DNA of 64,000 bases from Candidatus Mycobacterium wuenschmannii (GTDB taxonomy: Bacteria; Actinomycetota; Actinomycetes; Mycobacteriales; Mycobacteriaceae), in NCBI RefSeq assembly GCF_030252325.1, contig NZ_CP126981.1, positions 4,836,001 through 4,900,000 on the forward strand. Reading direction: 5' to 3'. The translations under genes were made by a program, and so were the position numbers. The notes under the pieces were generated by a model that saw only the letters and a program-made list of their open reading frames with translations, was not told where the DNA came from and ran no database searches. Shown in pieces: positions 38,246-47,192 of the stretch (position 1 is its first letter; every line of letters begins with the position of its first letter).

Positions 38246-39075
38246 TGACACGCTGGTTGATCACCGGATGCTCCACCGGCTTCGGTCGCGAAATCGCCCG
38301 GGCCGCGCTCGCGGACGGCCACCGTGTGGTGGTGACCGCGCGACGGGCCGAGGCGGTCCAGGATGTGGTCGACGAGTTCGGCGACAGTGCGCTTGCCGTC
38401 GCTCTGGACGTGACCGACGCCGGACAGATCGCCGCCGCGATCGCGGCGGCCGAGCAGGCGTTCGGTGGAATCGACGTGCTGGTCAACAACGCCGGCCACG
38501 GGTATCTGTCCGCCGTCGAGGAGGGCGAGGATGCCGAAGTCCGAAAGTTGTTCGACGTCAACTTCTTCGGTTCGGTCGACATGATTAAGGCGGTGCTGCC
38601 GGGGATGCGGGCGAGGGGGTCCGGGCACATCATCAACATGTCGTCGATGACCGGGCTGGTGGCCAATCCGCCCAACGCCTACTACTCCTCGACCAAGTTC
38701 GCGCTGGAGGCCGTGACCGAGGCGTTGGCCACCGAGGTTCGGCCCTTGGGTATCAACGTCACCGCGATCGAGCCGGGTGCCTTTCGCACCGACTGGGCAA
38801 CGCGGTCGATGAAGGAGTCCGGCCGCCCGATCGACGATTATCACGACGTGGCTGCCCGCAAGGATCTGATCAAGCAGTTCGCCGACCACCTCCCGGGCGA
38901 CCCGCGCAAGGTCGCCGAAGCGGTGCTGATGGTGACCAAGCTGGACGAGCCTCCGCTTCGGTTGCTGCTCGGCCGCGACGTACTCAAGGCGATGCGCGAC
39001 AAAATAACCGCGCTGTCCGCGTCGATCGAGGAGTGGAAAGCGGTCACCAAGGACGTGAACTTCCCGGACCCGTAG
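38245..39075 (+). CDS. Short-chain dehydrogenase/reductase
   Basis: A 276-residue classical SDR. TGCSTGFGREIARAAL is the NAD(P) loop (TGxxxGxG). VLVNNAGHGYLSAVEE is the NNAG motif. IINMSSMTGLVANPPNAYYSSTKFALE carries the catalytic Ser and YxxxK. IEPGAFRTDW is the usual PG motif. An Arg after the second strand (VTARR) suggests NADP preference. The start codon shares one base with the previous stop (TGATG). It is the last gene of the sulfotransferase cassette, tail-to-tail with the Rv3311-like gene. Confidence 0.9.
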   Translation: MTRWLITGCSTGFGREIARAALADGHRVVVTARRAEAVQDVVDEFGDSALAVALDVTDAGQIAAAIAAAEQAFGGIDVLVNNAGHGYLSAVEEGEDAEVRKLFDVNFFGSVDMIKAVLPGMRARGSGHIINMSSMTGLVANPPNAYYSSTKFALEAVTEALATEVRPLGINVTAIEPGAFRTDWATRSMKESGRPIDDYHDVAARKDLIKQFADHLPGDPRKVAEAVLMVTKLDEPPLRLLLGRDVLKAMRDKITALSASIEEWKAVTKDVNFPDP

Positions 39076-39094
39076 GGCGTTTTCGCGCCCGGCG

Positions 39095-40354
39095 TCACTC
39101 GCTCCGGAGCCGTGAGTCCACGAAGCGCTCGAGTTCCTCCCACGCCTCGACCGCGTCGAGGTATGGGGACGCGGGCCTGCTTGTGGCCGAGTCGGGTTCG
39201 AGGATGTAGGTGATCAGCGTGCCCAGCGGCTGATCGGCGGCCAGCGCTTTCTCGACCGTGGTGTCCTCGGAATACTCGCCGAGGTCGCGGAGGAACTCGA
39301 CGGCCAGGTCGAGCTGCTCGTGGTCGACCGCGTCGGGTCCGCCGGCGAGGTCGTCGGCCAGCCCGCTCAGCACGTAGACGTTGTCCTCGGTGATGTCGAC
39401 GTGCAGTGAGCCGTCGGTGGCCGCGGTACGGATGTCGTCGTAGGTGCTCAGGTCGGACAGGTCGTGATCGTGCTCGTCGGCGAGGTAACGGGCCAGGGCG
39501 CGCTCCGAGCTGAACACGCTGATTCTTCCGTTGCGGCCCAAGAAGATCGGTCGATCGTCGAAGTAGCACCGCAGCGTGTAGTGGTTGCTGGTGCCGGTCA
39601 TGATCCGGATCGGGTCGATGCCGACCTTGGCCCAGAAGTCCTCGTCGGCTCCGAGCACCACCGGGTCGCCGGCCGCGCGGGCGGTCTCGTCGACCACGGG
39701 CTCGGGTTCGGGCTCGACCGCGGTCTCGGCCTCCGGTTCGGCCACCTCTTCCTCGTACGGCTCGGCCAGTTCCGCCGCCGCCGCTTCGGAAGCCTTGGAG
39801 TCGACGTCGGGGATGCTGACGATCGCGTCGACGGCGCTGAGCACGTCGTCCCAGCCGCGTCCGACGACGTCGGCGATCGCGTGCCAGCGCTTGAGTCCGG
39901 CCTTGCCGCTGAAGTGGTCGATGCCGCCGCTGAGCGAGCCCAACGTCGGATTGCCGTTGAAGAACTTCAGCACCGCGGGCAGCTCGCACACCGACCCGAT
40001 CGACGAGACGATCGTCAGCGCGTTGGCCAGCGTCTCGACCGACTCGGCGGTCGGCTTGTCCGACACCAGGTCTTCGACCGCGACGAGGTCGAACTGCTTG
40101 TCCTCGGGGGGATCCAGCTTGTGGGCGTTGGCCTCGGTCAGCGCCGGCCATGCCGGGTGGTCGACCAGGTCGTTGTCGGAGTTGGTCCGCACAAACCCGG
40201 CCAGATCGGCGGGCGACTCGAAGATGTAGAGGTCTTCGTCCTTGCCCAGGAACGCCTCCCACTCGTCGCCGGAGTCGCGCCAGCGGGGCGCCCACACGGT
40301 GTAACGGTCGCCGTCGGTCAGGCTCAAGCGGATAGGCACGAGGTCAGCAGCCAT
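39095..40354 (-). CDS. Conserved mycobacterial protein (Rv3311-like)
   Basis: A 419-residue acidic cytoplasmic protein, about the length of Rv3311. The N-terminus (PIRLSLTDGDRYTVWAPRWRDSGDEWEAFLGKDEDLYIFESPADLAGFVRT) and a related C-terminal segment (LRCYFDDRPIFLGRNGRISVFSSERALARYLADEHDHDL) look like two copies of the same beta/alpha domain, separated by an acidic Glu/Pro linker (EPYEEEVAEPEAETAVEPE). No enzymatic motif is apparent. ATG 40354 is chosen over 40387 because it matches the family start. The function is unknown. It is convergent with the SDR. Confidence 0.85.
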   Translation of the reverse strand: MAADLVPIRLSLTDGDRYTVWAPRWRDSGDEWEAFLGKDEDLYIFESPADLAGFVRTNSDNDLVDHPAWPALTEANAHKLDPPEDKQFDLVAVEDLVSDKPTAESVETLANALTIVSSIGSVCELPAVLKFFNGNPTLGSLSGGIDHFSGKAGLKRWHAIADVVGRGWDDVLSAVDAIVSIPDVDSKASEAAAAELAEPYEEEVAEPEAETAVEPEPEPVVDETARAAGDPVVLGADEDFWAKVGIDPIRIMTGTSNHYTLRCYFDDRPIFLGRNGRISVFSSERALARYLADEHDHDLSDLSTYDDIRTAATDGSLHVDITEDNVYVLSGLADDLAGGPDAVDHEQLDLAVEFLRDLGEYSEDTTVEKALAADQPLGTLITYILEPDSATSRPASPYLDAVEAWEELERFVDSRLRSE

Positions 40355-40454
40355 GCGGCACACAATAGCGAGGGCCGCGGCGAACACGCGCTCGGGCGGG
40401 TGTCCGCGGCTGGCATTTTAATGAAAAATACCTGTGGATTTGCCGTGCGGCGTT

Positions 40455-40495
40455 TAAGATTCAGCCACGCAGGGTCGGGGGTGCCGTCCGCGGAC
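40455..40495 (+). promoter_or_regulatory. Candidate promoter of the PE-PPE hydrolase gene
   Basis: TAAGAT (40455-40460) fits TANNNT in an AT-rich stretch. GTCCGCGGAC (40486-40495), a 10-bp palindrome, lies between the likely start site and ATG 40509. A GGGAGAA ribosome site precedes the ATG. Confidence 0.4.
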
Positions 40496-40508
40496 AAGGG
40501 AGAATCCG

Positions 40509-41858
40509 ATGACGACGGCTGTCCGGACCCGTTCGATGAGCGCTGTAGTGCTGGCCGCGGCGTGCGCCACCGCGATCGGCATGACCCCGGCCGTTCAGTC
40601 CGGCCTTCGGACCCTGGCCACCGAGGTCGGCCTGGCCGCCAACCTGGGCTGGATCATGGGCGGCACCGGCAACCCGATCCCGGACTCGAACTACCTCGGC
40701 AACGTCGAGACCCTCTATCTCAACGACAGCTATCTGCCCAATGCGGACAGCTACTCCTTCGTCGGACTGACCACACCGGAGCAGTTCTGCCCGATCATCT
40801 GCTCGCCCGACCAGCCCTACCTGACCTTTGGCGACTCGGTCGATGTGGGCGTCGGGAACCTGAATACCACCGTCCTCCCGGCTCTGGCCGACAACGAGGT
40901 CTCGGTGCTCGGCTACTCGCAGAGCGCGACCGTTGCCACCGTGTGGATGAACCAACTGATCGACAGCAACAACCCGAACCTGGACAACCTGCACGTCACG
41001 TTGCTCGGCGATCCCAACAACGTGGTCAGCGGCATCCTCGACCGCTTCCAATTCGCCGACGGCACGCATCTTCCGTTCCTCAACATTCCGCTGGACCTCA
41101 GCCCGACGCCGACCGAGGGCATCGACACCGATGTCTTCATCGGCCAGTACGACGGCTGGAACAGCTTCCCGTCCGACCCGAGCAACCTGTACGCGGTGCT
41201 GAACGCATTGATCGGCATCCAGACGGTGCACCCGTACTACCCGGATCCCGAGGCGGGCGTGAACCTCGACATCGGCAACGTCATCGACCTCGGCAAGATC
41301 GGCGACACCAACTTCTATTCGATTCCCGCGCCCCTGCCGACGTTGGCCTTCATGTACGACGGCGGGCCCGTGGGTCGGTTCTTCTACGACAGCTTCAGCC
41401 CGTACGCGACGCTGATGAACAACTGGGCCTACGGCAACCCGGGCGACCCGTTCGTCGGCGTCAACGGCACCGATGCGATCGGACCGTGGCAGGTCGATGC
41501 GTACGGCCAGCTGATGGAGTCCGGTGTGGCCGGGTTCTTCTTGAAGATGGACCCGCTGCAGATGCTCGCCGGGATGCAATACGCTGCGGCGCAGACGATT
41601 ATCGGCCCGACCAACGACATCCTCTCCGCTCTCGGGCAGCCAGACCTGTCCCCGTCCGTCGTCGACTCGCTCATGTCGGGCTACGACTTCACAAACCAGC
41701 TCGACACGATGTTTCTCGCCCAGCTCGAGATGCTGTCGGCAACTTTCCCGTCGCTGGCGCCTGACGTGCTCTTCGACGGCTCCCCGCTGATCTCCGCTCA
41801 GCCGCTGATCGACCTCGTCGGATACGGGTTCGACATCTTCAACGGGTTCGGCGCCTAG
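40509..41858 (+). CDS. Exported PE-PPE-domain serine hydrolase (no PE or PPE domain)
   Basis: A 449-residue protein. An N-terminal hydrophobic segment (about residues 10-28, MSAVVLAAACATAIGMTP) suggests export or anchoring. The PE-PPE catalytic domain follows: GWIMGGTGNPIP, YLTFGDSVDVGVGNL, then the nucleophile elbow GYSQSA with Ser137. DVFIGQYDGWNSFPSDPSNLYAVLNALIG probably supplies the acid, and TVHPYY the His region. This is the alpha/beta-hydrolase module usually found fused behind PE domains and in cutinase-like esterases. It sits between the Rv3311-like gene and upp, where M. tuberculosis carries the acid phosphatase sapM. The substrate is likely a lipid ester (family inference). Confidence 0.9.
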   Translation: MTTAVRTRSMSAVVLAAACATAIGMTPAVQSGLRTLATEVGLAANLGWIMGGTGNPIPDSNYLGNVETLYLNDSYLPNADSYSFVGLTTPEQFCPIICSPDQPYLTFGDSVDVGVGNLNTTVLPALADNEVSVLGYSQSATVATVWMNQLIDSNNPNLDNLHVTLLGDPNNVVSGILDRFQFADGTHLPFLNIPLDLSPTPTEGIDTDVFIGQYDGWNSFPSDPSNLYAVLNALIGIQTVHPYYPDPEAGVNLDIGNVIDLGKIGDTNFYSIPAPLPTLAFMYDGGPVGRFFYDSFSPYATLMNNWAYGNPGDPFVGVNGTDAIGPWQVDAYGQLMESGVAGFFLKMDPLQMLAGMQYAAAQTIIGPTNDILSALGQPDLSPSVVDSLMSGYDFTNQLDTMFLAQLEMLSATFPSLAPDVLFDGSPLISAQPLIDLVGYGFDIFNGFGA

Positions 41859-41876
41859 GGGGCTAGGGTCTGACGC

Positions 41877-42500
41877 GTGGATGTGCGCGTCGTCGATCAC
41901 CCGTTGGCCGCTATCCGGCTGACCACGCTGCGGGACGCGAACACCGACAGTGCGACGTTTCGCGCCGCGCTGAGCGAGTTGACGCTGATGCTGGTCTACG
42001 AGGCGACCCGTGGGCTGGCACGCGAGAACATCAGTGTCCGAACACCATTGGCCGAGACCACCGGCGCGCGGCTGGCCACCCCGCCGCTGCTGGTCGCGGT
42101 GCTACGGGCCGGCATGGGCATGGTCGAGTCGGCCCATGTGCTGCTGCCGGAAGCGTCGGTCGGATTCGTCGGTGTGGCTCGCGACGAGGAGACCGCCCTT
42201 CCCACAGAGTATTTGGAGTCGCTGCCGGGCGATCTGGCCGGCCGGCCGGTGATCGTGCTGGACCCGATGCTGGCCACCGGCGGCTCGATGGCCCACACCG
42301 TTGCGCTGCTGCAGCGTCGCGGCGCCGACGACATCACCGTGTTGTGCGTGGTCGCGGCGCCGGAAGGTGTTGCGGCGCTGGAGAACGCGGCACCGACCGC
42401 GCGGCTGTTCACCGCGGCCGTCGACCGGGGTCTCGACGCCGACGCGTACATCGTGCCTGGGCTCGGTGATGCCGGCGACCGGCAATTCGGACCCCGCTGA
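41877..42500 (+). CDS. upp: Uracil phosphoribosyltransferase
   Basis: A 207-residue Upp that converts uracil and PRPP to [19 protein letters not shown] is the family N-terminus, with the Arg-rich loop [23 protein letters not shown] binds uracil and phosphate. [17 protein letters not shown] is the PRPP-binding loop. The C-terminal [15 protein letters not shown] recognises uracil. It starts at GTG 41877. It corresponds to Rv3309c. Confidence 0.96.
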   Translation: MDVRVVDHPLAAIRLTTLRDANTDSATFRAALSELTLMLVYEATRGLARENISVRTPLAETTGARLATPPLLVAVLRAGMGMVESAHVLLPEASVGFVGVARDEETALPTEYLESLPGDLAGRPVIVLDPMLATGGSMAHTVALLQRRGADDITVLCVVAAPEGVAALENAAPTARLFTAAVDRGLDADAYIVPGLGDAGDRQFGPR

Positions 42501-42503
42501 GGA

Positions 42504-44075
42504 TCACCAGTCGCGGACGGCGGCGTTCAGCTCGTCGCGCAGCGCGGTGGCGCGACGGCGCTCGCCCGAGCAGGCTTCCAGGTAGAACTTGACCTTCGGC
42601 TCGGTCCCGGACGGCCGCACTACCACCCGGGCCGTTGCGGCGTCGTCGCCGCCGGTGAAGAGCAGCGCATCGGTCCGCGGCACTAGATCCTCTGTCGTGC
42701 AGTCGAATCCGGCGATTCGAGCGGGCGGGTCGGATCGCAGGCGGCGCATCAGCGCGGCGGCTTCGTCGGCGTTGGCGACCGGACGTGATACCGCGCCGCC
42801 GAGGTGGTACCCGAAGCGGCGGCCCAGGTCATCGAGCGCATCGAGCACCGGGCGGCCAGCCTCCTTGCGCGTCGCGACCAGGTCGCAGGCCAGCACCGCG
42901 GCGCTGATCCCGTCCTTGTCCCGGACCGCCTCGGGGTCGACGCAATGTCCGATGGCCTCCTCGTACGCATACGCCAGCGTGCTGCCGGGCTGGTCGGCGT
43001 CGGCGCGGGCCAGCCATTTGAAACCGGTCAGCGTCTCCACGTGCCGCGCCCCGTACCGCGCGGCGATCGCCGCCAGCATGCGCGACGACACCACCGTGCT
43101 GGCCACCACGGCGTGCGCGGTGTCGAGCTGCGACAAGATGTAATCGCCGAGGAGCCAACCGGTTTCGTCACCGGACAGCATTCGCCAACCGGCCGGGGTC
43201 GGGATGCCGACTGCGCATCGGTCCGCGTCGGGGTCGAGCGCGATCGCCACGTCGGCGCCGATCTCGGCGGCCAGTGTCAGCAGCGCGTCGGTGGCGCCCG
43301 GTTCCTCGGGGTTGGGAAACGCGACGGTGGGAAAGTCCGGGTCGGGTGCGAACTGGGCGGCGACCGTGTGCACGTCGTCGAAGCCCGCGCGCCGCAGCGT
43401 CTCGACGGCCACCTGCCCGCCGACGCCGTGCAGGGGTGTCAGCGCCACGCGGATCGCGCCCGCGGTGCCGCGCCGGACTCGCGCGGCGCGCTCGATGTAG
43501 CGCTCCAGCAGGCCCGCGTCGGTGGGGCTGACGGGGGTGCGGGCGATCTGGTCGGCGAACGGCGCTGCGGCGATGGTGGTTTCGATGTCCCGGTCGACGG
43601 GAGGGACGATCTGGATGCCGCCGTCGAGGTAGACCTTGTAACCGTTGTCGGCGGGCGGATTGTGCGAGGCGGTGATCTGAATTCCGGCTGCGGCGTTCGT
43701 TTCCCGGACCGCGAACGCCAGCACCGGTGTCGGCGCCGGATGGGGCAGAAGTGTCACCGAAAAACCCTGGGCGGCAAACACTTCGGCGGTTGCGGTGGCG
43801 AATGTCGCGGACCCGTGCCGGGCGTCGCGACCGACGATCACCGTCGACCCGCCCGCGCCCCGCTCGGTGAGCACCCGCGCCACCGCCCAGCTGGCCCGCA
43901 GCACCACCGCGAGGTTCATCGCGTCCGGGCCGCCACGGATCGGGCCGCGTAGGCCCGCGGTGCCGAAGGACAGCGGGCGGGCGAATCGCGCGGCCAGCTC
44001 GTCCGCGTCGCAGTCGGCGAGCTCGGCCGCCGTCACCGGGTCGGGATCGTGAGCGATCCACTCGGTGGGGTGCAC
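42504..44075 (-). CDS. pmmB: Phosphomannomutase / phosphoglucomutase-family enzyme
   Basis: A 523-residue alpha-D-phosphohexomutase. The phosphorylated serine is Ser137 in ITASHNPPADNGYK. The metal loop is DPDADRCA, and the sugar loop GYEEA-like YAYEEAIGHCVDP. The C-terminal phosphate site is VVRPSGTEPKVKFYLE. The length (about 520) and sequence fit the bacterial PGM2/PmmB group. GTG 44075 shares one base with the deoD stop. It corresponds to Rv3308. Purine nucleoside phosphorylase releases ribose-1-phosphate and PmmB-type mutases can isomerise pentose phosphates, so the pairing makes biochemical sense (inference). Confidence 0.94.
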   Translation of the reverse strand: MHPTEWIAHDPDPVTAAELADCDADELAARFARPLSFGTAGLRGPIRGGPDAMNLAVVLRASWAVARVLTERGAGGSTVIVGRDARHGSATFATATAEVFAAQGFSVTLLPHPAPTPVLAFAVRETNAAAGIQITASHNPPADNGYKVYLDGGIQIVPPVDRDIETTIAAAPFADQIARTPVSPTDAGLLERYIERAARVRRGTAGAIRVALTPLHGVGGQVAVETLRRAGFDDVHTVAAQFAPDPDFPTVAFPNPEEPGATDALLTLAAEIGADVAIALDPDADRCAVGIPTPAGWRMLSGDETGWLLGDYILSQLDTAHAVVASTVVSSRMLAAIAARYGARHVETLTGFKWLARADADQPGSTLAYAYEEAIGHCVDPEAVRDKDGISAAVLACDLVATRKEAGRPVLDALDDLGRRFGYHLGGAVSRPVANADEAAALMRRLRSDPPARIAGFDCTTEDLVPRTDALLFTGGDDAATARVVVRPSGTEPKVKFYLEACSGERRRATALRDELNAAVRDW

Positions 44076-44881
44076 TACAGGCGCGCGACCACGTCGGCGA
44101 GTAGCGCGCCCAGCCGCGCCGCCGATGCGGCGCCGGTCTCCAGCACCTCGACATGGCTGAGTGGCCCGCCGGTGATTCCGGCGGCCATGTTGGTGACCAG
44201 CGATATGCCGAGCACCTCGGCGCCGGCGGCGCGCGCCGCGATCGTCTCGTGCACGGTTGACATGCCGACCAGGTCGGCGCCCAGCGTGCGCAGCATCCGG
44301 ATCTCGGCGGGCGTCTCGAAGTGCGGGCCGGGCAGGCCGGCGTACACGCCCTCGGCCAGGTTCGGGTCGACCGTCCGGGCGATCGTGCGCAGCCGCGGGG
44401 AGTACGCGTCGACCATGTCGACGAACTGCGCTCCGACCAGTGGCGACCGCGCGGTCAGGTTGAGGTGGTCGCTGATCAGCACCGGCTGGCCCACCGCGAA
44501 ATCCGGGCGCACGGCGCCGGCGGCGTTGGTCAGCACGACGACGCGTGCGCCCGCCGCGCAGGCGGTGCGCACCGGATGGACCACGTGCTGCAGGTCGTGG
44601 CCCTCGTAGGCGTGCACGCGACCGGCCAACACCAACACGCGGTGCACGCCGATCGACACCGACAGCACCTGGCCGGTGTGGCCCTCGGCCGAGGGCGGGG
44701 TGAATCCCGGCACCTCGGCCATCGGCACGGTCGCGATCGGCCGACCCAGGGCGGACACCGCGGGTGCCCAGCCGGATCCCAACACGATCGCGACGCTGTG
44801 GTCGGTAAACCCGATGTGGTCGGCGATGAACTGTGCCGCGGTGCTCGCGAGCGCGTCAGGGCCGAGCCGAACGTCATACAC
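44075..44881 (-). CDS. deoD: Purine nucleoside phosphorylase
   Basis: A 268-residue trimeric-type PNP releasing purine base and (deoxy)ribose-1-phosphate. [11 protein letters not shown] is the phosphate loop. [25 protein letters not shown] is the substrate segment. [29 protein letters not shown] is the classic signature, and [30 protein letters not shown] completes the site. It corresponds to Rv3307, also called punA. It is the first gene of the deoD-pmmB pair on the minus strand. Confidence 0.95.
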   Translation of the reverse strand: MYDVRLGPDALASTAAQFIADHIGFTDHSVAIVLGSGWAPAVSALGRPIATVPMAEVPGFTPPSAEGHTGQVLSVSIGVHRVLVLAGRVHAYEGHDLQHVVHPVRTACAAGARVVVLTNAAGAVRPDFAVGQPVLISDHLNLTARSPLVGAQFVDMVDAYSPRLRTIARTVDPNLAEGVYAGLPGPHFETPAEIRMLRTLGADLVGMSTVHETIAARAAGAEVLGISLVTNMAAGITGGPLSHVEVLETGAASAARLGALLADVVARL

Positions 44882-44891
44882 AGAGGGCAGC

Positions 44892-45323
44892 CTAATCGGC
44901 GACGCGTTCGCTGAGTTGGTTCAGCACGCGCAAGAAGACGTTGCGCTCGTCGGCGGAGAGCTGCCCGAGCCAGTGCTCCTCGCCGCGCTGGATGTCCGCC
45001 TGCACCGCGTCCTTGACGGCGCGGCCCGCTTCGGTGATGGCGAGTAACCGGGCGCGACGGTCGTCGGGATCGGGCGCTCGTTCGATGTGTCCGTGCCGCT
45101 GCAGCTCGTCGAGTGTGGGGATGATGCGGGTCTTGTCGGCGCCGATCGCCTTCGCGAGCGCCGCCTGGGTGCGAATCGGGGAGCGGTCCAACGCGGTGAG
45201 CACGACGTAGCCCCACATCGACAATCCGTGCGACTCCAGCACGGGCAGCTCGGCCGCCACGGCCTGGCGGCCCAGTTCCGCCAGCATCTCCGCGAGGTCC
45301 CGACGAGATGCCCTGCGCGCCAT
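44892..45323 (-). CDS. MarR-family transcriptional regulator
   Basis: A 143-residue winged-helix regulator. [67 protein letters not shown] is a complete MarR DNA-binding domain with the wing DPDDRR. The flanking helices form the dimer interface. ATG 45323 is chosen over a longer frame (45410) because the region upstream contains the operator and divergent promoter. A 24-bp palindrome in the 51-bp divergent gap indicates control of itself and of the neighbouring maleylpyruvate-isomerase-like gene. Confidence 0.92.
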   Translation of the reverse strand: MARRASRRDLAEMLAELGRQAVAAELPVLESHGLSMWGYVVLTALDRSPIRTQAALAKAIGADKTRIIPTLDELQRHGHIERAPDPDDRRARLLAITEAGRAVKDAVQADIQRGEEHWLGQLSADERNVFLRVLNQLSERVAD

Positions 45324-45345
45324 CCGGTGATGATAGAGCTGGACA

Positions 45346-45369
45346 TATCGTATGCGCGTACATACGATA
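45346..45369. promoter_or_regulatory. MarR operator with overlapping divergent -10 elements
   Basis: TATCGTATG (45346-45354), 6 bp, CATACGATA (45361-45369) form a perfect 9-bp inverted repeat. Each arm contains a TACGAT -10: plus strand 45363-45368, six bases before ATG 45375, and minus strand 45352 to 45347. A further half-site CATACGA occurs at 45378-45384 just inside the plus-strand gene. Confidence 0.8.
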
Positions 45370-45374
45370 AGCAA

Positions 45375-45995
45375 ATGCATACGAACGAAGACCTCCGCCC
45401 GTTGCACCACGTTGTCGTGCAGACGTCCGTGGACGTCGTCTCGGAAGTCACCGCTGAGGACCTGGCCCGGCCCACCCCCTGCACCGGCTGGGATCTCGCC
45501 GAGCTACTCGCACACATGACCGTCCAGCACCTCGGCTTTGCCGCCGCGGCCCGCGGCAACGGGGCGCAGGTTGGGTTGTGGGATCCCGAGACCGTCAGGG
45601 CGCAGGTGCTGGCCGATCCCGCGGGTGCCTACGCCGCGGCCGCCGCCGACGTTCTCGACGCCTTCGCCGGCGACGTGCTCGAGGCGCCGTTCCGGCTGCC
45701 GGAGTTAGCGCCGGACGCGCCCTTCCCGGGCGCGATGGCGATCGGCTTTCACTACATCGACTACGTCGTGCACGGCTGGGACGTGGCCCGCAGCCTGCGG
45801 CGTGGCTACGAATTGCCGGCCGACGTGCTGGCTGCCGCGTTGCCGTTGGCGCTCTTCGTTCCGGACGGCGACTTTCGCGCCGTCGCGAACGCGCCGTTCG
45901 GCCCGGCGGTAGCGGCGTCTGATTCGGGGAGTGACCTCGACCGCATCGTCGCCCATCTGGGTCGCGCCCCGCGGTGGGAGCCCGACCGGCGGTGA
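45375..45995 (+). CDS. Mycothiol-dependent maleylpyruvate isomerase-fold protein (DinB-like)
   Basis: A 206-residue protein of the TIGR03086/mycothiol maleylpyruvate isomerase N-terminal family. The N-terminal helix ends in DLARPTPCTGWDLAELLAHMTVQH, where the His (HMTVQH) and later residues of the HYIDYVVHGWDVARSL segment form the metal site of the DinB-like four-helix bundle. Such enzymes use mycothiol as cofactor or detoxify via thiol transfer. ATG 45375 is 6 bp after a TACGAT -10, so translation is probably leaderless. It is controlled by the divergent MarR through the palindrome at 45346-45369. The substrate is unknown. Confidence 0.87.
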   Translation: MHTNEDLRPLHHVVVQTSVDVVSEVTAEDLARPTPCTGWDLAELLAHMTVQHLGFAAAARGNGAQVGLWDPETVRAQVLADPAGAYAAAAADVLDAFAGDVLEAPFRLPELAPDAPFPGAMAIGFHYIDYVVHGWDVARSLRRGYELPADVLAAALPLALFVPDGDFRAVANAPFGPAVAASDSGSDLDRIVAHLGRAPRWEPDRR

Positions 45996-46007
45996 GATAC
46001 TGCGACG

Positions 46008-47192
46008 ATGGCTTCCACCCCGGCGCTGGATCGCGTCGACGACACGGTGCGGCGTCGCGGCACCGACCTCGTCGAGCTGTCGCATGCGATTCACGCCGAG
46101 CCGGAGTTGGCGTTCGCCGAGCATCGCAGTTGCGCCAAGGCTCAAACACTGGTCGCTGAGCGCGGTTTCGACGTCACCGCCGCTGCGGGGGGACTGGACA
46201 CCGCTTTTCGCGCCGACTTCGGTAGCGGCCCGCTGACCGTCGGCATCTGCGCCGAATACGATGCGCTGCCCGAGATCGGGCACGCCTGCGGACACAACAT
46301 CATTGCGGCCTCGGCGGTCGGGGCGGCGCTGGCGCTGGCCGACGTCGCCGACGAACTGGGGCTGCGGGTGTCGCTGCTGGGCACGCCGGCCGAGGAGTTC
46401 GGCGGCGGAAAAGTGTTGCTGCTCAACGCCGGTGTGTTCGACGACGTGGCCGTGTCGGTGATGGTGCATCCCGGCCCGGTGGACATCGCCGCCGCTCGCT
46501 CGCTGACCTTGTCCGCGGTGCGAGTTATCTACCGCGGCAAGGAATCCCACGCTTCAGCCGCGCCGTTCCTGGGAATCAACGCCGCCGACGCGGTCACCGT
46601 CGCACAGGTCGCGATCGGATTGCTGCGCCAGCAACTGGCGCCGGGGCAGCAGGTGCACGGCATCGTCACGCAGGGCGGGCAGGTGGCGAACGTCATTCCA
46701 GGGCGGACCGAATTGCAGTACACCTTGCGGGCCACCGACGCGACATCGCTGGCCGACCTGGAAACCAAAGTGAACAACTGCTTTCTGGCCGGCGCGGTGG
46801 CCACCGGCTGCGACTACGCGGTGGAACAAACCGAGCCGATCTACGACGCGCTCAAGCCCGATCCGTGGCTGGCCGACACCGTTCGCGCGGAAATGACGCG
46901 GCTGGGCCGCGCCCCCGTCGACGCCGCGCTGGAAGCGGCCCTGCCGCTGGGCAGCACCGACATGGGCAACGTGACCCAGTTGCTGCCGGGCATCCACCCG
47001 ATGGTCGCGGTCGATGCCGGTGGCGCGTCTTTGCATCAGCCTGATTTCGCCGCGGCGGCCGCGAGTCCCAGCGCCGACAAGGCGGTGCTCGACGGCGCGA
47101 TGATGTTGGCGCGCACAGTGGTTCACCTCGCCGAGTGCGGCGAGCAACGCGACCGGGTGCTGGCCGCGCATGCCCAGCGGGTGGCCTCATGA
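46008..47192 (+). CDS. amiB1: M20-family amidohydrolase (AmiB1-like)
   Basis: A 394-residue peptidase M20/amidohydrolase that cleaves N-acyl amino acids or related amides. The metal site shows AEYDALPEIGHACGHN (with the ligand Cys/His) and GTPAEEFGGGK with the catalytic Glu pair. The dimerisation domain contains SHASAAPFLGINAADAV. LGSTDMGNVTQLLPGIHP and LHQPDF carry late ligands. The order, with a second M20 gene overlapping by 4 bp, matches Rv3306c-Rv3305c. It starts 12 bp after the upstream maleylpyruvate-isomerase-like gene, so MarR control could extend here. Confidence 0.9.
   Translation: MASTPALDRVDDTVRRRGTDLVELSHAIHAEPELAFAEHRSCAKAQTLVAERGFDVTAAAGGLDTAFRADFGSGPLTVGICAEYDALPEIGHACGHNIIAASAVGAALALADVADELGLRVSLLGTPAEEFGGGKVLLLNAGVFDDVAVSVMVHPGPVDIAAARSLTLSAVRVIYRGKESHASAAPFLGINAADAVTVAQVAIGLLRQQLAPGQQVHGIVTQGGQVANVIPGRTELQYTLRATDATSLADLETKVNNCFLAGAVATGCDYAVEQTEPIYDALKPDPWLADTVRAEMTRLGRAPVDAALEAALPLGSTDMGNVTQLLPGIHPMVAVDAGGASLHQPDFAAAAASPSADKAVLDGAMMLARTVVHLAECGEQRDRVLAAHAQRVAS

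Noticed and set aside
39464-41764. 766-codon plus-strand frame
   Set aside because: Long only because of high GC. It covers the Rv3311-like gene antisense and the PE-PPE gene out of frame, and its residues are Arg/Asp/Val-rich nonsense.
41996-42451. Minus-strand frame within upp
   Set aside because: Antisense shadow of Upp, which has a complete PRPP loop.
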